11,683 nt of DNA from Bdellovibrionales bacterium (GCA_020435025.1 JAGRAG010000067.1:1-11683); one strand, 5' to 3'; positions 1 through 7,085 are shown, counted from the stretch's first letter. The notes: generated by a model from the sequence alone, not told the origin. Made by a program: numbers and translations.

Positions 1-81
1 TAAAAGTTATACTTAAAGTATAGTAATTTAAGATAGTTACAAAAAATTAAGAGCCTAAAATGAAAAAGCTAAAGGTCCCAT

Positions 82-107
82 GACCTTTCAATGAGTACAG
101 GCCCTAA
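82..107 (+). repeat. Diverged right end of the 8721-8897 repeat element
   Basis: The 15 bases at 93-107 (GAGTACAGGCCCTAA) are identical to 8886-8900, the outer right end of the inverted-repeat element near 8.7 kb. The bases just inside (82-92) can also be aligned to that element with a few changes and one missing base. A 7-bp hairpin (71-77 with 82-88, loop CCAT) overlaps the inner side. At 147-154 the complement CCTGTACT occurs, giving an 8-bp inverted pair with 94-101, with the ends facing outward. I read this as a decayed or solo copy. The identity is seen; the history is inferred. Confidence 0.55.
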
Positions 108-225
108 ACAAAAGAAATCCCCAGGCCCATTTCAGTAAAATCCTTACCTGTACTAAGTTTCAAAGCAAACACGGCAAGTGTGTCTCTATTTGAGACATGT
201 CCGCCATAATTTTTCCCGACCTTTA

Positions 226-253
226 TCAAGTTTTCTCAAAATTAGACCGATAA
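226..253 (+). promoter_or_regulatory. Candidate sigma-28 (FliA-type) promoter for the VWA protein gene
   Basis: TCAAGTTT at 226-233 matches 7 of 8 bases of the sigma-28 -35 element (TAAAGTTT). ACCGATAA at 246-253 matches 7 of 8 of the -10 element (GCCGATAA). The spacer is 12 bp, one more than the usual 11. The predicted start near 260 would leave a 5' leader of about 65 nt holding the hairpin at 280-295. The extra spacer base lowers confidence. An AT-rich stretch follows (TAATATATAT, 251-260), so a sigma-70-type -10 overlapping the same spot is an alternative. Confidence 0.45.
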
Positions 254-279
254 TATATATGTGTCATGAATGCTCTTCC

Positions 280-295
280 CGTCTATGGATAGACG
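280..295 (+). promoter_or_regulatory. Leader hairpin upstream of the VWA protein gene
   Basis: Perfect 6-bp stem CGTCTA/TAGACG (280-285 with 290-295) with loop TGGA, lying 30 bases before the ATG at 326 and downstream of the candidate promoter. It could be a 5'-UTR stabiliser or an operator. There is no T-run after it, so it is not a terminator. Another 6-bp hairpin (181-186 with 192-197, loop TATTT) lies upstream of the promoter. Apart from these and the repeat relic, 1-325 shows no gene. Confidence 0.35.
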
Positions 296-325
296 AAAGA
301 ACGCTTTACTATGTGAGATGATTAA

Positions 326-2833
326 ATGAAAAGAAATATCCGCTCATTACTTTTATCTTTCAGTCTGCTCCTAACGGTGCTAACTCTATTTGCTTTCTTT
401 CAAAACTGCTCTGCAGTTGACTTTACAACATTTGATGAGTTGGACAAAGCCGGTGTTAACGGAGAATTAAGACGTGTACAAATAAACCCAAAGCTGACAG
501 AAAGTCGTCCCGAGATCAATGTCATCACGGTACTTGATAACTCTTTTAGTATGGATCCCATACTCTCAAAAACACAAAATGCATTTAATAACATGACCAG
601 CAAACTAAAAGGATTTAATGGTAGGGTGAGTATCTACACCACAACTCAAAATGGTGGGGATAAGTCCTCTGTCGATCATAGCACATATGTTGAATATACA
701 AATGCACTTGGGGAACTCACGCAAATTCCTTTTGAAACCTATGAGACTTCGTTGCCTCCTCTGACCGCGCACAGTGTAGTGGATGCTCTTGTTCTTTCTC
801 AACCTCACACTCTCAACCGCAAAGAAATTGCCTTTCGAGGCGATATGAGCGCCTCAGAATTTCAAAGCTTTACTGATGAATTTACTCAATCTATCTCAGC
901 AATCGGAGTTGATGGATCGGATTCAGAAGAAGGGCTTTGCGTTCTTATGCGGGCCATTGAAGCCAATCGAGATCGAAACTCCTATCCTATTTACTTAATT
1001 GCAACCAACGAGGATGACAGCAGCACTGTTGCCAGTTGTTTAAAAAATACTAAAAAGCCCTTTCATTTTGTTCCTGATGATGTCCCCGCAAGTTCTCAGT
1101 GTGATGAAAACGATACAGCCTGTAACTATACCTATAAACTTGATTACAATCCCACACAAAAAACAAAGCTAAAGTATAAATACAGAACCATTTCTGAGAA
1201 ATTTGATTACACATTGGTTGATCCAAAAGTGACTAAATCCATTAAATATGGATGGACAACGAACAAATTAACTGGCGTCTATAAATTTAAAAAAGAAAAA
1301 ATCACCTTATCTTATGAACCCTATATAATTAGAGACAATATCAAAGCCCCAAAGGGGTCTTTAGACACCAAAAAAATAAGTGACAAAGTGGGCATCTGTG
1401 ATTCCAACGAAGTCAGATCTTGTACAGAAGATGAAATCTCGCAAATTGGGGCTCAGCATGGGATTGTTGATGGCTCTTGCACTTCTAAATGTGAGGACTA
1501 TGTCACAAGTGAGCAGAATAAAACGATTAGTGATTGGAGTGTTGGAACTTGCAGCAAAGATGGAAGAGTTAAAGGACTATCTGGATGTCGTTCTCTAGAC
1601 TATCTCGCCATCTCTTCATCTACTGCAATTCAACACTTCGACTCGTGTGAAGTCAAATGTGATGAAGGAAGTGGCAGTAGAACTTTCAGTTCCGTAAATC
1701 AACCAAATAGATGTAGTGATCTCACGAACCCCGCTCCACCAAATTGCTCCGCTTCCGACGAGTCTGAAGCCATTAACTTTTTAAGTTGGGTCACTGAAGA
1801 CGACATTAACTATTGTAATGTCACTTGCAAAGAAGAAGTGGTCTCAGGAACTATCAGTTACCACACAAACAACATCCAAACCTGTTCCGGAGTTTCAGGG
1901 GATGCCAAAGGAACCCATACTTCTTCGTGCAATCCAATCCAAAAAAACTATCTGTCTTCTCAACTAGGAATTCCTAAATCAGAGATTGCCACCTGCGATT
2001 ATATTTGTAACCAAGATCAAATTTCCAAAACCAAAGATTTAAGTTCCAAAACGAGCTGCTCGGTTGGATCCACAGACTGTGGCGATGAAGGCGACGAGAA
2101 CTACGACCTCGCCGTATCCCTCGCTAATGGACCTGTCACCAGTTGTAATGTGGAATGCAGTAACAATACGCCAAGAGCCTCTTGTCGTAAAACTATTACA
2201 TCTAAGAATGCCTGTCAGCTAGGAACTGTCGCCAATGATTCACTCACACAATCATGTCATGTGAGTGGTGAAACCATTAAAAGCAATTCTTGTGAGCTGG
2301 AAAGCGCTTTAAAAACAACCTATTCTGTTAAGTATGTGAAAGTTCAAGACGACGCCGTTAAAAACTCCTTTTTATCTGGTAACTCAAAGGAAGATGTCGC
2401 TCAATCAATTAAAAATCTATTATTTGATGTACACGGGGAGAACTTCTTTCTTACCTCATTCATCTACCCACCTGAAGATGCGAATTGCCAACCCATTAGT
2501 TCAGGGCTGAGCACCGGACAAAAATATATGGCTCTCCACGACAGTCTGCCTTCGAATAATACCGCAGTTTATCCGAACTGTTTGGCTGACTACTCACCAG
2601 CTTTAGAAGTTGTGTTTGATCAGATTGTCCACACCATGAATCGGACTTATTCGGTGGAGCTTGCAGATTCGAATGAATGGGTCTGGTCTGTTTATCTGAC
2701 TTTTTCAGATGGAAGCAGTCGAAAGCTTCAAAAATCAGAGTATGAAATGAATGGTAAGATCCTTACGATCAAAGAAGGTATAGACCTTACTAATATGACG
2801 AAAATAGACGTCGATGTTGTCGTTCCTAACTAA
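326..2833 (+). CDS. Exported VWA-domain protein, probable lipoprotein, with an inserted cysteine-rich repeat region
   Basis: An 835-residue protein. An in-frame TAA ends at 325, so ATG 326 is the first possible start; the SD is weak (GTGAG, 313-317). Residues 1-27 form a basic then hydrophobic leader ending FFQNC, so Cys28 could be lipidated, although the lipobox is not canonical (no L-A/S-G before the Cys). The VWA domain starts near 64 with the metal-binding MIDAS motif DNSFS (D71, S73, S75) and continues to ATNEDDS (226-232). The last VWA-like strand and helix reappear only near 705-772 (NFFLTSFIYP, then NCLADYSPALEVVFDQI). Between them, about 385-640, lie five repeats of 50-60 residues, each C-x3-C followed by two more Cys, starting at C385, C441, C497, C557 and C607. 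The many cysteines suggest disulfides outside the cytoplasm. VWA domains usually bind protein ligands through a divalent metal; the ligand here is unknown. The gene stands alone and converges on the sigma operon, 16 bp away. Confidence 0.85.
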   Translation: MKRNIRSLLLSFSLLLTVLTLFAFFQNCSAVDFTTFDELDKAGVNGELRRVQINPKLTESRPEINVITVLDNSFSMDPILSKTQNAFNNMTSKLKGFNGRVSIYTTTQNGGDKSSVDHSTYVEYTNALGELTQIPFETYETSLPPLTAHSVVDALVLSQPHTLNRKEIAFRGDMSASEFQSFTDEFTQSISAIGVDGSDSEEGLCVLMRAIEANRDRNSYPIYLIATNEDDSSTVASCLKNTKKPFHFVPDDVPASSQCDENDTACNYTYKLDYNPTQKTKLKYKYRTISEKFDYTLVDPKVTKSIKYGWTTNKLTGVYKFKKEKITLSYEPYIIRDNIKAPKGSLDTKKISDKVGICDSNEVRSCTEDEISQIGAQHGIVDGSCTSKCEDYVTSEQNKTISDWSVGTCSKDGRVKGLSGCRSLDYLAISSSTAIQHFDSCEVKCDEGSGSRTFSSVNQPNRCSDLTNPAPPNCSASDESEAINFLSWVTEDDINYCNVTCKEEVVSGTISYHTNNIQTCSGVSGDAKGTHTSSCNPIQKNYLSSQLGIPKSEIATCDYICNQDQISKTKDLSSKTSCSVGSTDCGDEGDENYDLAVSLANGPVTSCNVECSNNTPRASCRKTITSKNACQLGTVANDSLTQSCHVSGETIKSNSCELESALKTTYSVKYVKVQDDAVKNSFLSGNSKEDVAQSIKNLLFDVHGENFFLTSFIYPPEDANCQPISSGLSTGQKYMALHDSLPSNNTAVYPNCLADYSPALEVVFDQIVHTMNRTYSVELADSNEWVWSVYLTFSDGSSRKLQKSEYEMNGKILTIKEGIDLTNMTKIDVDVVVPN

Positions 2834-2849
2834 GGACGATAAACATTGG

Positions 2850-3077
2850 CTAAAATGCTTCGTAGTTTCTTTCAAGAAATCGGTTAGCTCTTCTAGCCTG
2901 GCTCGGTTTCTGAAAGGGCTTTAACAACCGGACCTGAGAGACTGACCTTTCACTGAATGCAGAAGGAACACGGTTAAATAAATAATTTGAAATAAAATTT
3001 ATTGGAATCCCATTTGCGGGTGTTATCTGAATAAAAAAAATTGCAAAAAAACTTTTTTTTATAAATCTTTGAATCAC
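2850..3077 (-). CDS. Small basic protein, last gene of the sigma operon (tentative)
   Basis: Unrecognised 75-residue ORF with a GTG start at 3077. The case for it is translational: AAGGAGGG (3089-3082) lies 4 bases before the GTG, one of the strongest ribosome binding sites in the window, 37 bp after the anti-sigma-like gene. The ORF also fills the space up to the convergent VWA gene. The N-terminal 25 residues are hydrophobic after MIQRFIKK (SFFAIFFIQ...). The C-terminal half is rich in Arg and Lys (RLLKPFQKPSQARRANRF). There is no domain I know. The SD and start fold into a hairpin (3074-3098). It may be a chance ORF; low-complexity A/T runs encode residues 6-16. Confidence 0.35.
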   Translation of the reverse strand: MIQRFIKKSFFAIFFIQITPANGIPINFISNYLFNRVPSAFSERSVSQVRLLKPFQKPSQARRANRFLERNYEAF

Positions 3078-3098
3078 TTTTCCCTCCTTGGAAAGTGA
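3074..3098 (-). promoter_or_regulatory. Hairpin presenting the SD in its loop, with the GTG start in its stem
   Basis: On the minus strand, 3098-3090 pairs with 3082-3074 (9 bp with one bulged A at 3078), leaving the loop AAGGAG (3089-3084), the core SD of the ORF starting at 3077. The GTG itself is within the stem. This resembles a translational on/off hairpin. The pairing is seen; regulation is inferred. It lacks a U-run on the minus strand, so a terminator is less likely. Confidence 0.4.
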
Positions 3099-3114
3099 AT
3101 CCGAGATGTTTTAC

Positions 3115-3509
3115 TTAACGTCTCGCTCTTCTCCCTTTAGTATCTGATTTTTCATCTCTCCATTTTACTTTGGAACTTTCTTCTACGGTCGTCATGATCT
3201 TTTTATGAAAGCTTTGCCAGTATTGATCATCTTCAGGAAGGTCTAATTCATCACTAGACTTTACTGATTCTTTCAATTTTTGGAGATTCTCTACTACTTT
3301 CTTTTCCGTAGATGAGTGCATCAAAAGTAAGTCCATATCTGACTTCTGGTCCAATGAAACTTCACCTTCGATATAATCAACGTACCATGAATCACTCGCC
3401 TTAAACGTTGTTTGGTACCAACTCACCGGACTACCCCCCAAAAGGGCCAACGCTTATTAAAAGATTTCGATTTGATTTTATTTTCATTTGAGTTGATGAT
3501 TGAATTCAT
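3115..3509 (-). CDS. Anti-sigma-factor-like protein, interrupted by an apparent frameshift at a G6 run
   Basis: A well-placed start (ATG 3509-3507, SD AAGGAG at 3521-3516, 6-base spacing) lies 20 bp after the sigma stop. That frame gives MNSIINSNENKIKSK... for 28 residues and ends at TGA 3425-3423. The main body (3115-3453) is in another frame, has only a TTG start at 3450, and no good SD. The two frames meet at six G (plus-strand C at 3434-3439); one extra G, or a -1 slip, joins them into about 131 residues reading ...RWPFWGGSPVSWYQ.... The joined protein has an acidic segment like anti-sigma N-termini (YVDYIEGEVSLDQ), then an EDDQYWQSFHKKIM helix and a basic tail. No zinc-binding HxxxCxxC and no membrane segment are present. 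By position it probably controls the upstream sigma factor. Possible causes are a sequencing error, phase variation, slippage or a real mutation. Confidence 0.6.
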
Positions 3510-3529
3510 CGTAAACTCCTTTCCCTTTG

Positions 3530-4126
3530 TTACGCTTCCGCTTCTAAGCAAAAGCTAGATTGATCTTTCCATTCAATTTCATTCCATCCCTTTAATCTTT
3601 GATCTTCCTCCACATTATGGCGAAGTTTTAAAAGAGCGTGTCGATAATTGGCTTTAGCCGTATCATATGGACACTCCATTATTTCGGCGATCTCCTTAAA
3701 GCTAAGATCTTCAAAGATTCTTAAGCTCAGTGCCAGCCGCTGCTTTTCCGGCAAGTTTTCGACCTTGTCTCTCAGCAGCTTTTGATAGTCTGCTTGCTCA
3801 ACACCCGACTCTGCCTTCGCGGAAACCGGTATACTCACTTTGCCGATATCTACATGCTCATAACGCTTTCCACGCAGTTTGTTTTTCGCCGTATTTATGG
3901 TGATCTGAAAAATCCAGCTCTTGAACGTGGATCGCCCTTCAAAACGATCAATTTTCGTGTAAGCCTTCATAAAACTCTCTTGTACTATATCCTCCGCTAA
4001 CTCTAAATCTCGAACAATTCTCATCGCTAACCTTAATAATGCTCTCTGATGTCGACTCACCAATGCTGAAAAGGAAGCGACCTGACCTTGTTGGACTTCT
4101 TCAACTAATATATGGTCTGACTTCAT
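3530..4126 (-). CDS. ECF-family RNA polymerase sigma factor (sigma-E-like)
   Basis: Directs RNA polymerase to a stress or developmental regulon. From ATG 4126 it is 198 residues, the normal ECF size. Region 2 lies at about 19-86, with RLAMRIVRD, the AEDIVQESF core and the STFKSWIFQITINTAKNKLR stretch that contacts the -10 element. A linker follows, then region 4 at about 123-172 (NLPEKQRLALSLR, LSFKEIAEIM, TAKANYRHALLKLR) forming the -35 helix-turn-helix. I prefer ATG 4126 because AGAGAGAAGG stands just upstream. The longer reading starts at TTG 4216 without an SD and adds 30 residues unlike the family. It is followed 20 bp later by the anti-sigma-like gene, the usual sigma/anti-sigma order. 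A leader ORF and a hairpin precede it. Confidence 0.9.
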   Translation of the reverse strand: MKSDHILVEEVQQGQVASFSALVSRHQRALLRLAMRIVRDLELAEDIVQESFMKAYTKIDRFEGRSTFKSWIFQITINTAKNKLRGKRYEHVDIGKVSIPVSAKAESGVEQADYQKLLRDKVENLPEKQRLALSLRIFEDLSFKEIAEIMECPYDTAKANYRHALLKLRHNVEEDQRLKGWNEIEWKDQSSFCLEAEA

Positions 4127-4143
4127 AACCTTCTCTCTTGCTA

Positions 4144-4165
4144 GGACTAGCCCAGGGACCAGTCC
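4144..4165 (-). promoter_or_regulatory. Hairpin just before the sigma gene ribosome binding site
   Basis: On the minus strand GGACTGG (4165-4159) pairs with CTAGTCC (4150-4144), 7 bp including one G-U pair, with an 8-base loop (TCCCTGGG). It ends 17 bases before the sigma ATG, next to the SD. Together with the upstream leader ORF it could couple leader translation to sigma translation. The structure is seen; its role is inferred. Confidence 0.3.
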
Positions 4166-4225
4166 GGTTAATTTATTTTCATGATCTGGCAATTTTTTTT
4201 GCCATCTCCCCATCAAAAAAATAAA

Positions 4226-4267
4226 TTAGCCTCGCCAACTACGAAAAATCAGATAGACCGAAATCAT
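4226..4267 (-). CDS. Short leader ORF (13 residues) upstream of the sigma gene
   Basis: ATG at 4267-4265 is preceded by AAGGAGGT (4281-4274), the full SD consensus, with 6-base spacing. It encodes MISVYLIFRSWRG and stops at TAA 4228-4226. It is in the same frame as the sigma gene, with only that TAA between it and the extended sigma reading frame. No other gene in the window has so complete an SD except the small ORF at 3077. Such an SD on a 13-codon ORF, 99 bp before the sigma ATG, suggests translational control (leader peptide, reinitiation, or rarely read-through). The alternative is a gene start left after a nonsense mutation. The coding claim is tentative. Confidence 0.4.
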   Translation of the reverse strand: MISVYLIFRSWRG

Positions 4268-4592
4268 TGGGATACCTCCTTATTTGAATTGATATGACAC
4301 CACCCCCGTGGTGCTTAATTTAAGAGCAAAAAAGGGGCCGAGCTTTGTTTCATAAATTTTGACCTATTTTAAGGAGTTACCTGGTGTCAGATTTCCTCTA
4401 GGGTTTTCCTTTTTTCATGCATAAATTAAATTTAGACACTTTTCTTAGGCCAAGTGACCAATTGCGACCATGGTTGGCACGCCTCAAAATGCCAAGTTTG
4501 AGAGCCCTACGAAACCAAGTGCCTCAAACATTCTTTTAGAATTCATTGGGATTGGAAGAGTCCAGGTGATGCAACTTAGATAGTGGAAATCT
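4268..4592. other. Intergenic region with several small inverted repeats
   Basis: No gene seen. It holds the hairpin CACCAC/GTGGTG (4298-4303 with 4308-4313, loop CCCC) close upstream of the leader ORF SD. There is also the palindrome ACCATGGT (4467-4474), GCCAA/TTGGC pairing around it (4449-4453, 4474-4478), and CTCAAA/TTTGAG (4483-4488 with 4497-4502). The word CCAAGT occurs three times between 4450 and 4522. The sigma promoter must lie here, on the minus strand, but I could not pick a -35/-10 pair with confidence. The clustered pairing at 4445-4525 could be operator sites or a small RNA. Confidence 0.3.
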
Positions 4593-4627
4593 ACGTCACT
4601 CTTTTATTACAAATAAACGAGTGACGT
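4593..4627 (-). terminator. Stem-loop 11 bp after the coiled-coil protein stop codon
   Basis: A perfect 9-bp stem ACGTCACTC/GAGTGACGT (4593-4601 with 4619-4627) extends inward, after one mismatch, by TTTAT/ATAAA, with loop TACAA. It is the strongest hairpin beside the end of the minus-strand gene, so it probably ends or protects that transcript. The minus-strand continuation (AGATTTCC) has no true U-run, so intrinsic termination is not certain. Confidence 0.5.
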
Positions 4628-4638
4628 TGACAAGGCTT

Positions 4639-6843
4639 TTAACGAGCTATCGTTTGAGAAAATATAATTAAAACCCGCGATGAGATCAGTCCATCAATGT
4701 AGTCGTCCATCTCTTTTTGAGTGATCCCTTTTCCTACGCTCTCTTTATCGGCCCGATATGTTTGAATAGCATCTCTATAGTATACAAGGGTTGATAGCTG
4801 TTCTACCGTGGTTGACTGAAGATTCAACCGTTGAACCTCCGCTAAAAAAGAGTTGTACGTCGAACCACTTTTAAAAAGATCTAAAAGATAAGATCGGTTT
4901 TTGATATCTAATGCCTTATCTTGCTGGGCTTCTTTTTCTAACAAAGCCTCAATGCCCTTGTAGTAATTCACATCCGAACTCGCTCTGGCAATTTCTGTAA
5001 TTTTTCTTTGAGCAGCCACAATATCTGTTTGAAAGCGAGCCATTTCTTGCTGTATGGCCTCTTCTCGTCGTTTTTGGACTTCTAGGGCCATTTTATTAGC
5101 TTCGGTCTGGCGAGCCATTTGTTCCTTTATCAATGAAAAGTGGGTCATCAGCTCGATGTATTGTTGCATCCGCACTGCCATTTCTCTGGAAGAGGGAACA
5201 CTTGCGTTCATGGCTTCAACGACATCACTATAATTTCTTGAGATATATTGAGAAAACTCTCGATCTGGATCCACCGTTTTGTCTTCGTAAACTCTTTCAA
5301 ATAGATCCTCAATGTAGGATTTCTCTCCAAAAATGTCATATTTATATCGATAATAAATTGACTTCGTTCCCGCCTCCACAAAACCATAGGCGTATTTCGT
5401 TGCGTCGGTAATTTCTTCTTTTAAAGTCGTAAAAGCCAATCCCACCGTAACGGCTGCTACAGTCGACAAAACGATCTGCTTTCCATATTTAATCAGGCTG
5501 GAAGGTTTAAAAGAACTCACACCCGCTGCTTTTGCGAGGCTATTGACTCCATCTTCTCCTAAAATCTCAAGCGAAGAATTGTGGATCGCAGTTTTTTCAA
5601 AAGACTCATCAAGCCCTGCAATTCGAGCCCCAATTTCGGCTCGAAACAGTCGACCTGCTAAATGCGATTTAACCCGCACAAAAGGGTTGGTTTGAGCGCT
5701 TTTTAAAGCCTCTCTTAAAACCAATAAAAGTTCTTTTTGATCTTTGGTTAAGTCCGTATTTTTTAGGATATGTCGAACTAAAATACGAATACGCATCTTA
5801 TTTTCTGCGTAATCTGTTTCCAACTGATCTAAACGCACTCCAAAGCGTCCTCGGGCTTTACGGTAAAAACCACCGAGGTATTCGGTTCTTACATCTTTAA
5901 GGCGTCGAAGGTTGTCTCGAATATCGGCTCGATCATAAACTAAAATGGAAGTGCCTCGTTCGACAACTTGGCCCCCTTTAAGGACCGGCAAAAAAATCTC
6001 TATGGGTTCATCCAATTGATCTTTTTCATTAAAGCGCACGGAAGGCATTACTTTTTGTAGATGAGCTTTTTCAGCCGCTTTTCGTACTATGGGATGGCTG
6101 ATCCATCGTCGCGTGCGGTTAAAACGAGGGATAGGAAACAACTCCAGTGCTTGTGCCAGAGCTTCTCTTTGTAGATCTGCCGATAGGCCTCGCTCAAGTA
6201 AATCCAAAACTTGCTTATGTTTATCAACAAGGACCTTTGAGAGATCTATATATTTTTTCTTAATAGATTCGTTGGTTTTCTTTGCCGCATTCACTGTCGC
6301 CATCTTCTTGGCCTGTTGCTGTCTCAAGGTCTCCAATTGGGCTTCTAGCTCTTCGATTTTTGTAAAATCTGAGTCTTCCTTTGCTTTCTCAATCTGTTCC
6401 CGAATATGAGGAATCTGAGCCTTAATAAAGTCGACATCCTTTTCCAGCTCTGAGATTTTCTTTCGAATGTCTTTGTTCAAAAACTCCTGGATCGTAAGAA
6501 CATCTTTCGTGTAAAAAGCTGGATCCACTGATTTCTCAATAAGCTTTCTTCCAGCCACCCTTCCCATCCAAGCGGCGGTGTGCAGTGTTGCCGGAACGAG
6601 CCTCCAAATACGGCTGGCCACCTCAATCAAAAAACTCGATCGATTGATCTTTGACCAATAGCGAGTGTTGTAACGCTCTAAGAGCTCTTGCCACTTTTCC
6701 TGAGATTTCACTTCTGTTAAAATCTCACGGCTTTGTTCTGTTGCCTCTATGCAACGACTGGCCAGCGCCATTGATGCCCCCCAATACTGTGGGCCGACCC
6801 CAAGGGCGAATTGAAAAATCAGTAGGTAAGTGATCCATTTCAT
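4639..6843 (-). CDS. Exported coiled-coil protein of unknown function
   Basis: Not recognised. From ATG 6843 it has 734 residues. That start gives a clean signal peptide (MKWITYLLIFQFALGVG, possible cleavage after ALA at 28) and has GGAGAG about 10 bases upstream. A longer frame opens at TTG 6879 but would bury the signal peptide. Seen in order: a helical part to about 115; a charged coiled coil at about 118-203 (KKISELEKDVDFIKAQ, EELEAQLETLRQQQ); a mixed middle with a beta-like segment near 280-305 (EIFLPVLKGGQVVERGTSI); a hydrophobic stretch at 455-473 (IVLSTVAAVTVGLAF) that could span or dip into a membrane; a tyrosine-rich stretch near 495-505 (KSIYYRYKYD); and a second coiled coil at about 570-620 (MALEVQKRREEAIQQEM). 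It is divergent from the TULIP-like gene with 242 bp between them. Extracytoplasmic location is inferred from the signal. A structural or tethering role is possible but unproven. Confidence 0.75.
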   Translation of the reverse strand: MKWITYLLIFQFALGVGPQYWGASMALASRCIEATEQSREILTEVKSQEKWQELLERYNTRYWSKINRSSFLIEVASRIWRLVPATLHTAAWMGRVAGRKLIEKSVDPAFYTKDVLTIQEFLNKDIRKKISELEKDVDFIKAQIPHIREQIEKAKEDSDFTKIEELEAQLETLRQQQAKKMATVNAAKKTNESIKKKYIDLSKVLVDKHKQVLDLLERGLSADLQREALAQALELFPIPRFNRTRRWISHPIVRKAAEKAHLQKVMPSVRFNEKDQLDEPIEIFLPVLKGGQVVERGTSILVYDRADIRDNLRRLKDVRTEYLGGFYRKARGRFGVRLDQLETDYAENKMRIRILVRHILKNTDLTKDQKELLLVLREALKSAQTNPFVRVKSHLAGRLFRAEIGARIAGLDESFEKTAIHNSSLEILGEDGVNSLAKAAGVSSFKPSSLIKYGKQIVLSTVAAVTVGLAFTTLKEEITDATKYAYGFVEAGTKSIYYRYKYDIFGEKSYIEDLFERVYEDKTVDPDREFSQYISRNYSDVVEAMNASVPSSREMAVRMQQYIELMTHFSLIKEQMARQTEANKMALEVQKRREEAIQQEMARFQTDIVAAQRKITEIARASSDVNYYKGIEALLEKEAQQDKALDIKNRSYLLDLFKSGSTYNSFLAEVQRLNLQSTTVEQLSTLVYYRDAIQTYRADKESVGKGITQKEMDDYIDGLISSRVLIIFSQTIAR

Positions 6844-6993
6844 AGTTTTATGCTCTCCAGAATCCTTAACATACTGCAAGTTCTAAGCCGTCTCAGGACC
6901 TGAAAACCTTTGAAATCACTTGCATTTTTTGAAGTTATTTCTCAGGTTTGAAAAAGAGTGCGAAAAATGGCTGGATAGTTTTTAGTCAGCAAG

Positions 6994-7061
6994 ACTGTTT
7001 TTGACAGTATTCCAACATATCTGTTCACTGCAGGTGTAGCTTGTTTAACCCACTCAAGCTA
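6994..7061 (+). promoter_or_regulatory. Divergent intergenic region: weak promoter candidate and leader hairpin
   Basis: Between the two divergent genes (6844-7085), TTGACA (7001-7006) is a perfect -35 box on the plus strand. Seventeen bases later lies only a poor -10 (TTCACT, 7024-7029). The -35 sits in the inverted repeat ACTGT/ACAGT (6994-6998, 7004-7008), a possible operator. Downstream, TAGCTTG/CAAGCTA (7037-7043 with 7055-7061) makes a 7-bp hairpin in the leader of the plus-strand gene. I saw no convincing promoter for the minus-strand gene. Confidence 0.3.
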
Positions 7062-7085
7062 AAAAGCCTCTAACCGGAGGGTGTT

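Noticed and set aside
1380..1598. Plus-strand ORF in another frame within the VWA gene
   Set aside because: The main frame continues the cysteine repeats through this stretch; the alternative has no SD.
3028..3062. A-run and T-run tract as an intrinsic terminator
   Set aside because: The pairing is A-T only with no GC stem, and it lies inside the small minus-strand ORF; too weak to call.
3782..4000. Plus-strand ORF opposite the sigma gene
   Set aside because: It lies fully antisense to the well-supported ECF sigma factor, has no SD, and shows no domain pattern.
4127..4216. N-terminal extension of the sigma factor from TTG 4216
   Set aside because: No SD at the TTG, the added 30 residues do not resemble ECF factors, and ATG 4126 has an SD and gives the normal length.
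5133..5411. Plus-strand ORFs within the coiled-coil gene (also 6089-6409 and 6651-6833)
   Set aside because: Antisense shadows of a long open frame with a signal peptide and coiled coils; composition follows from the opposite strand.
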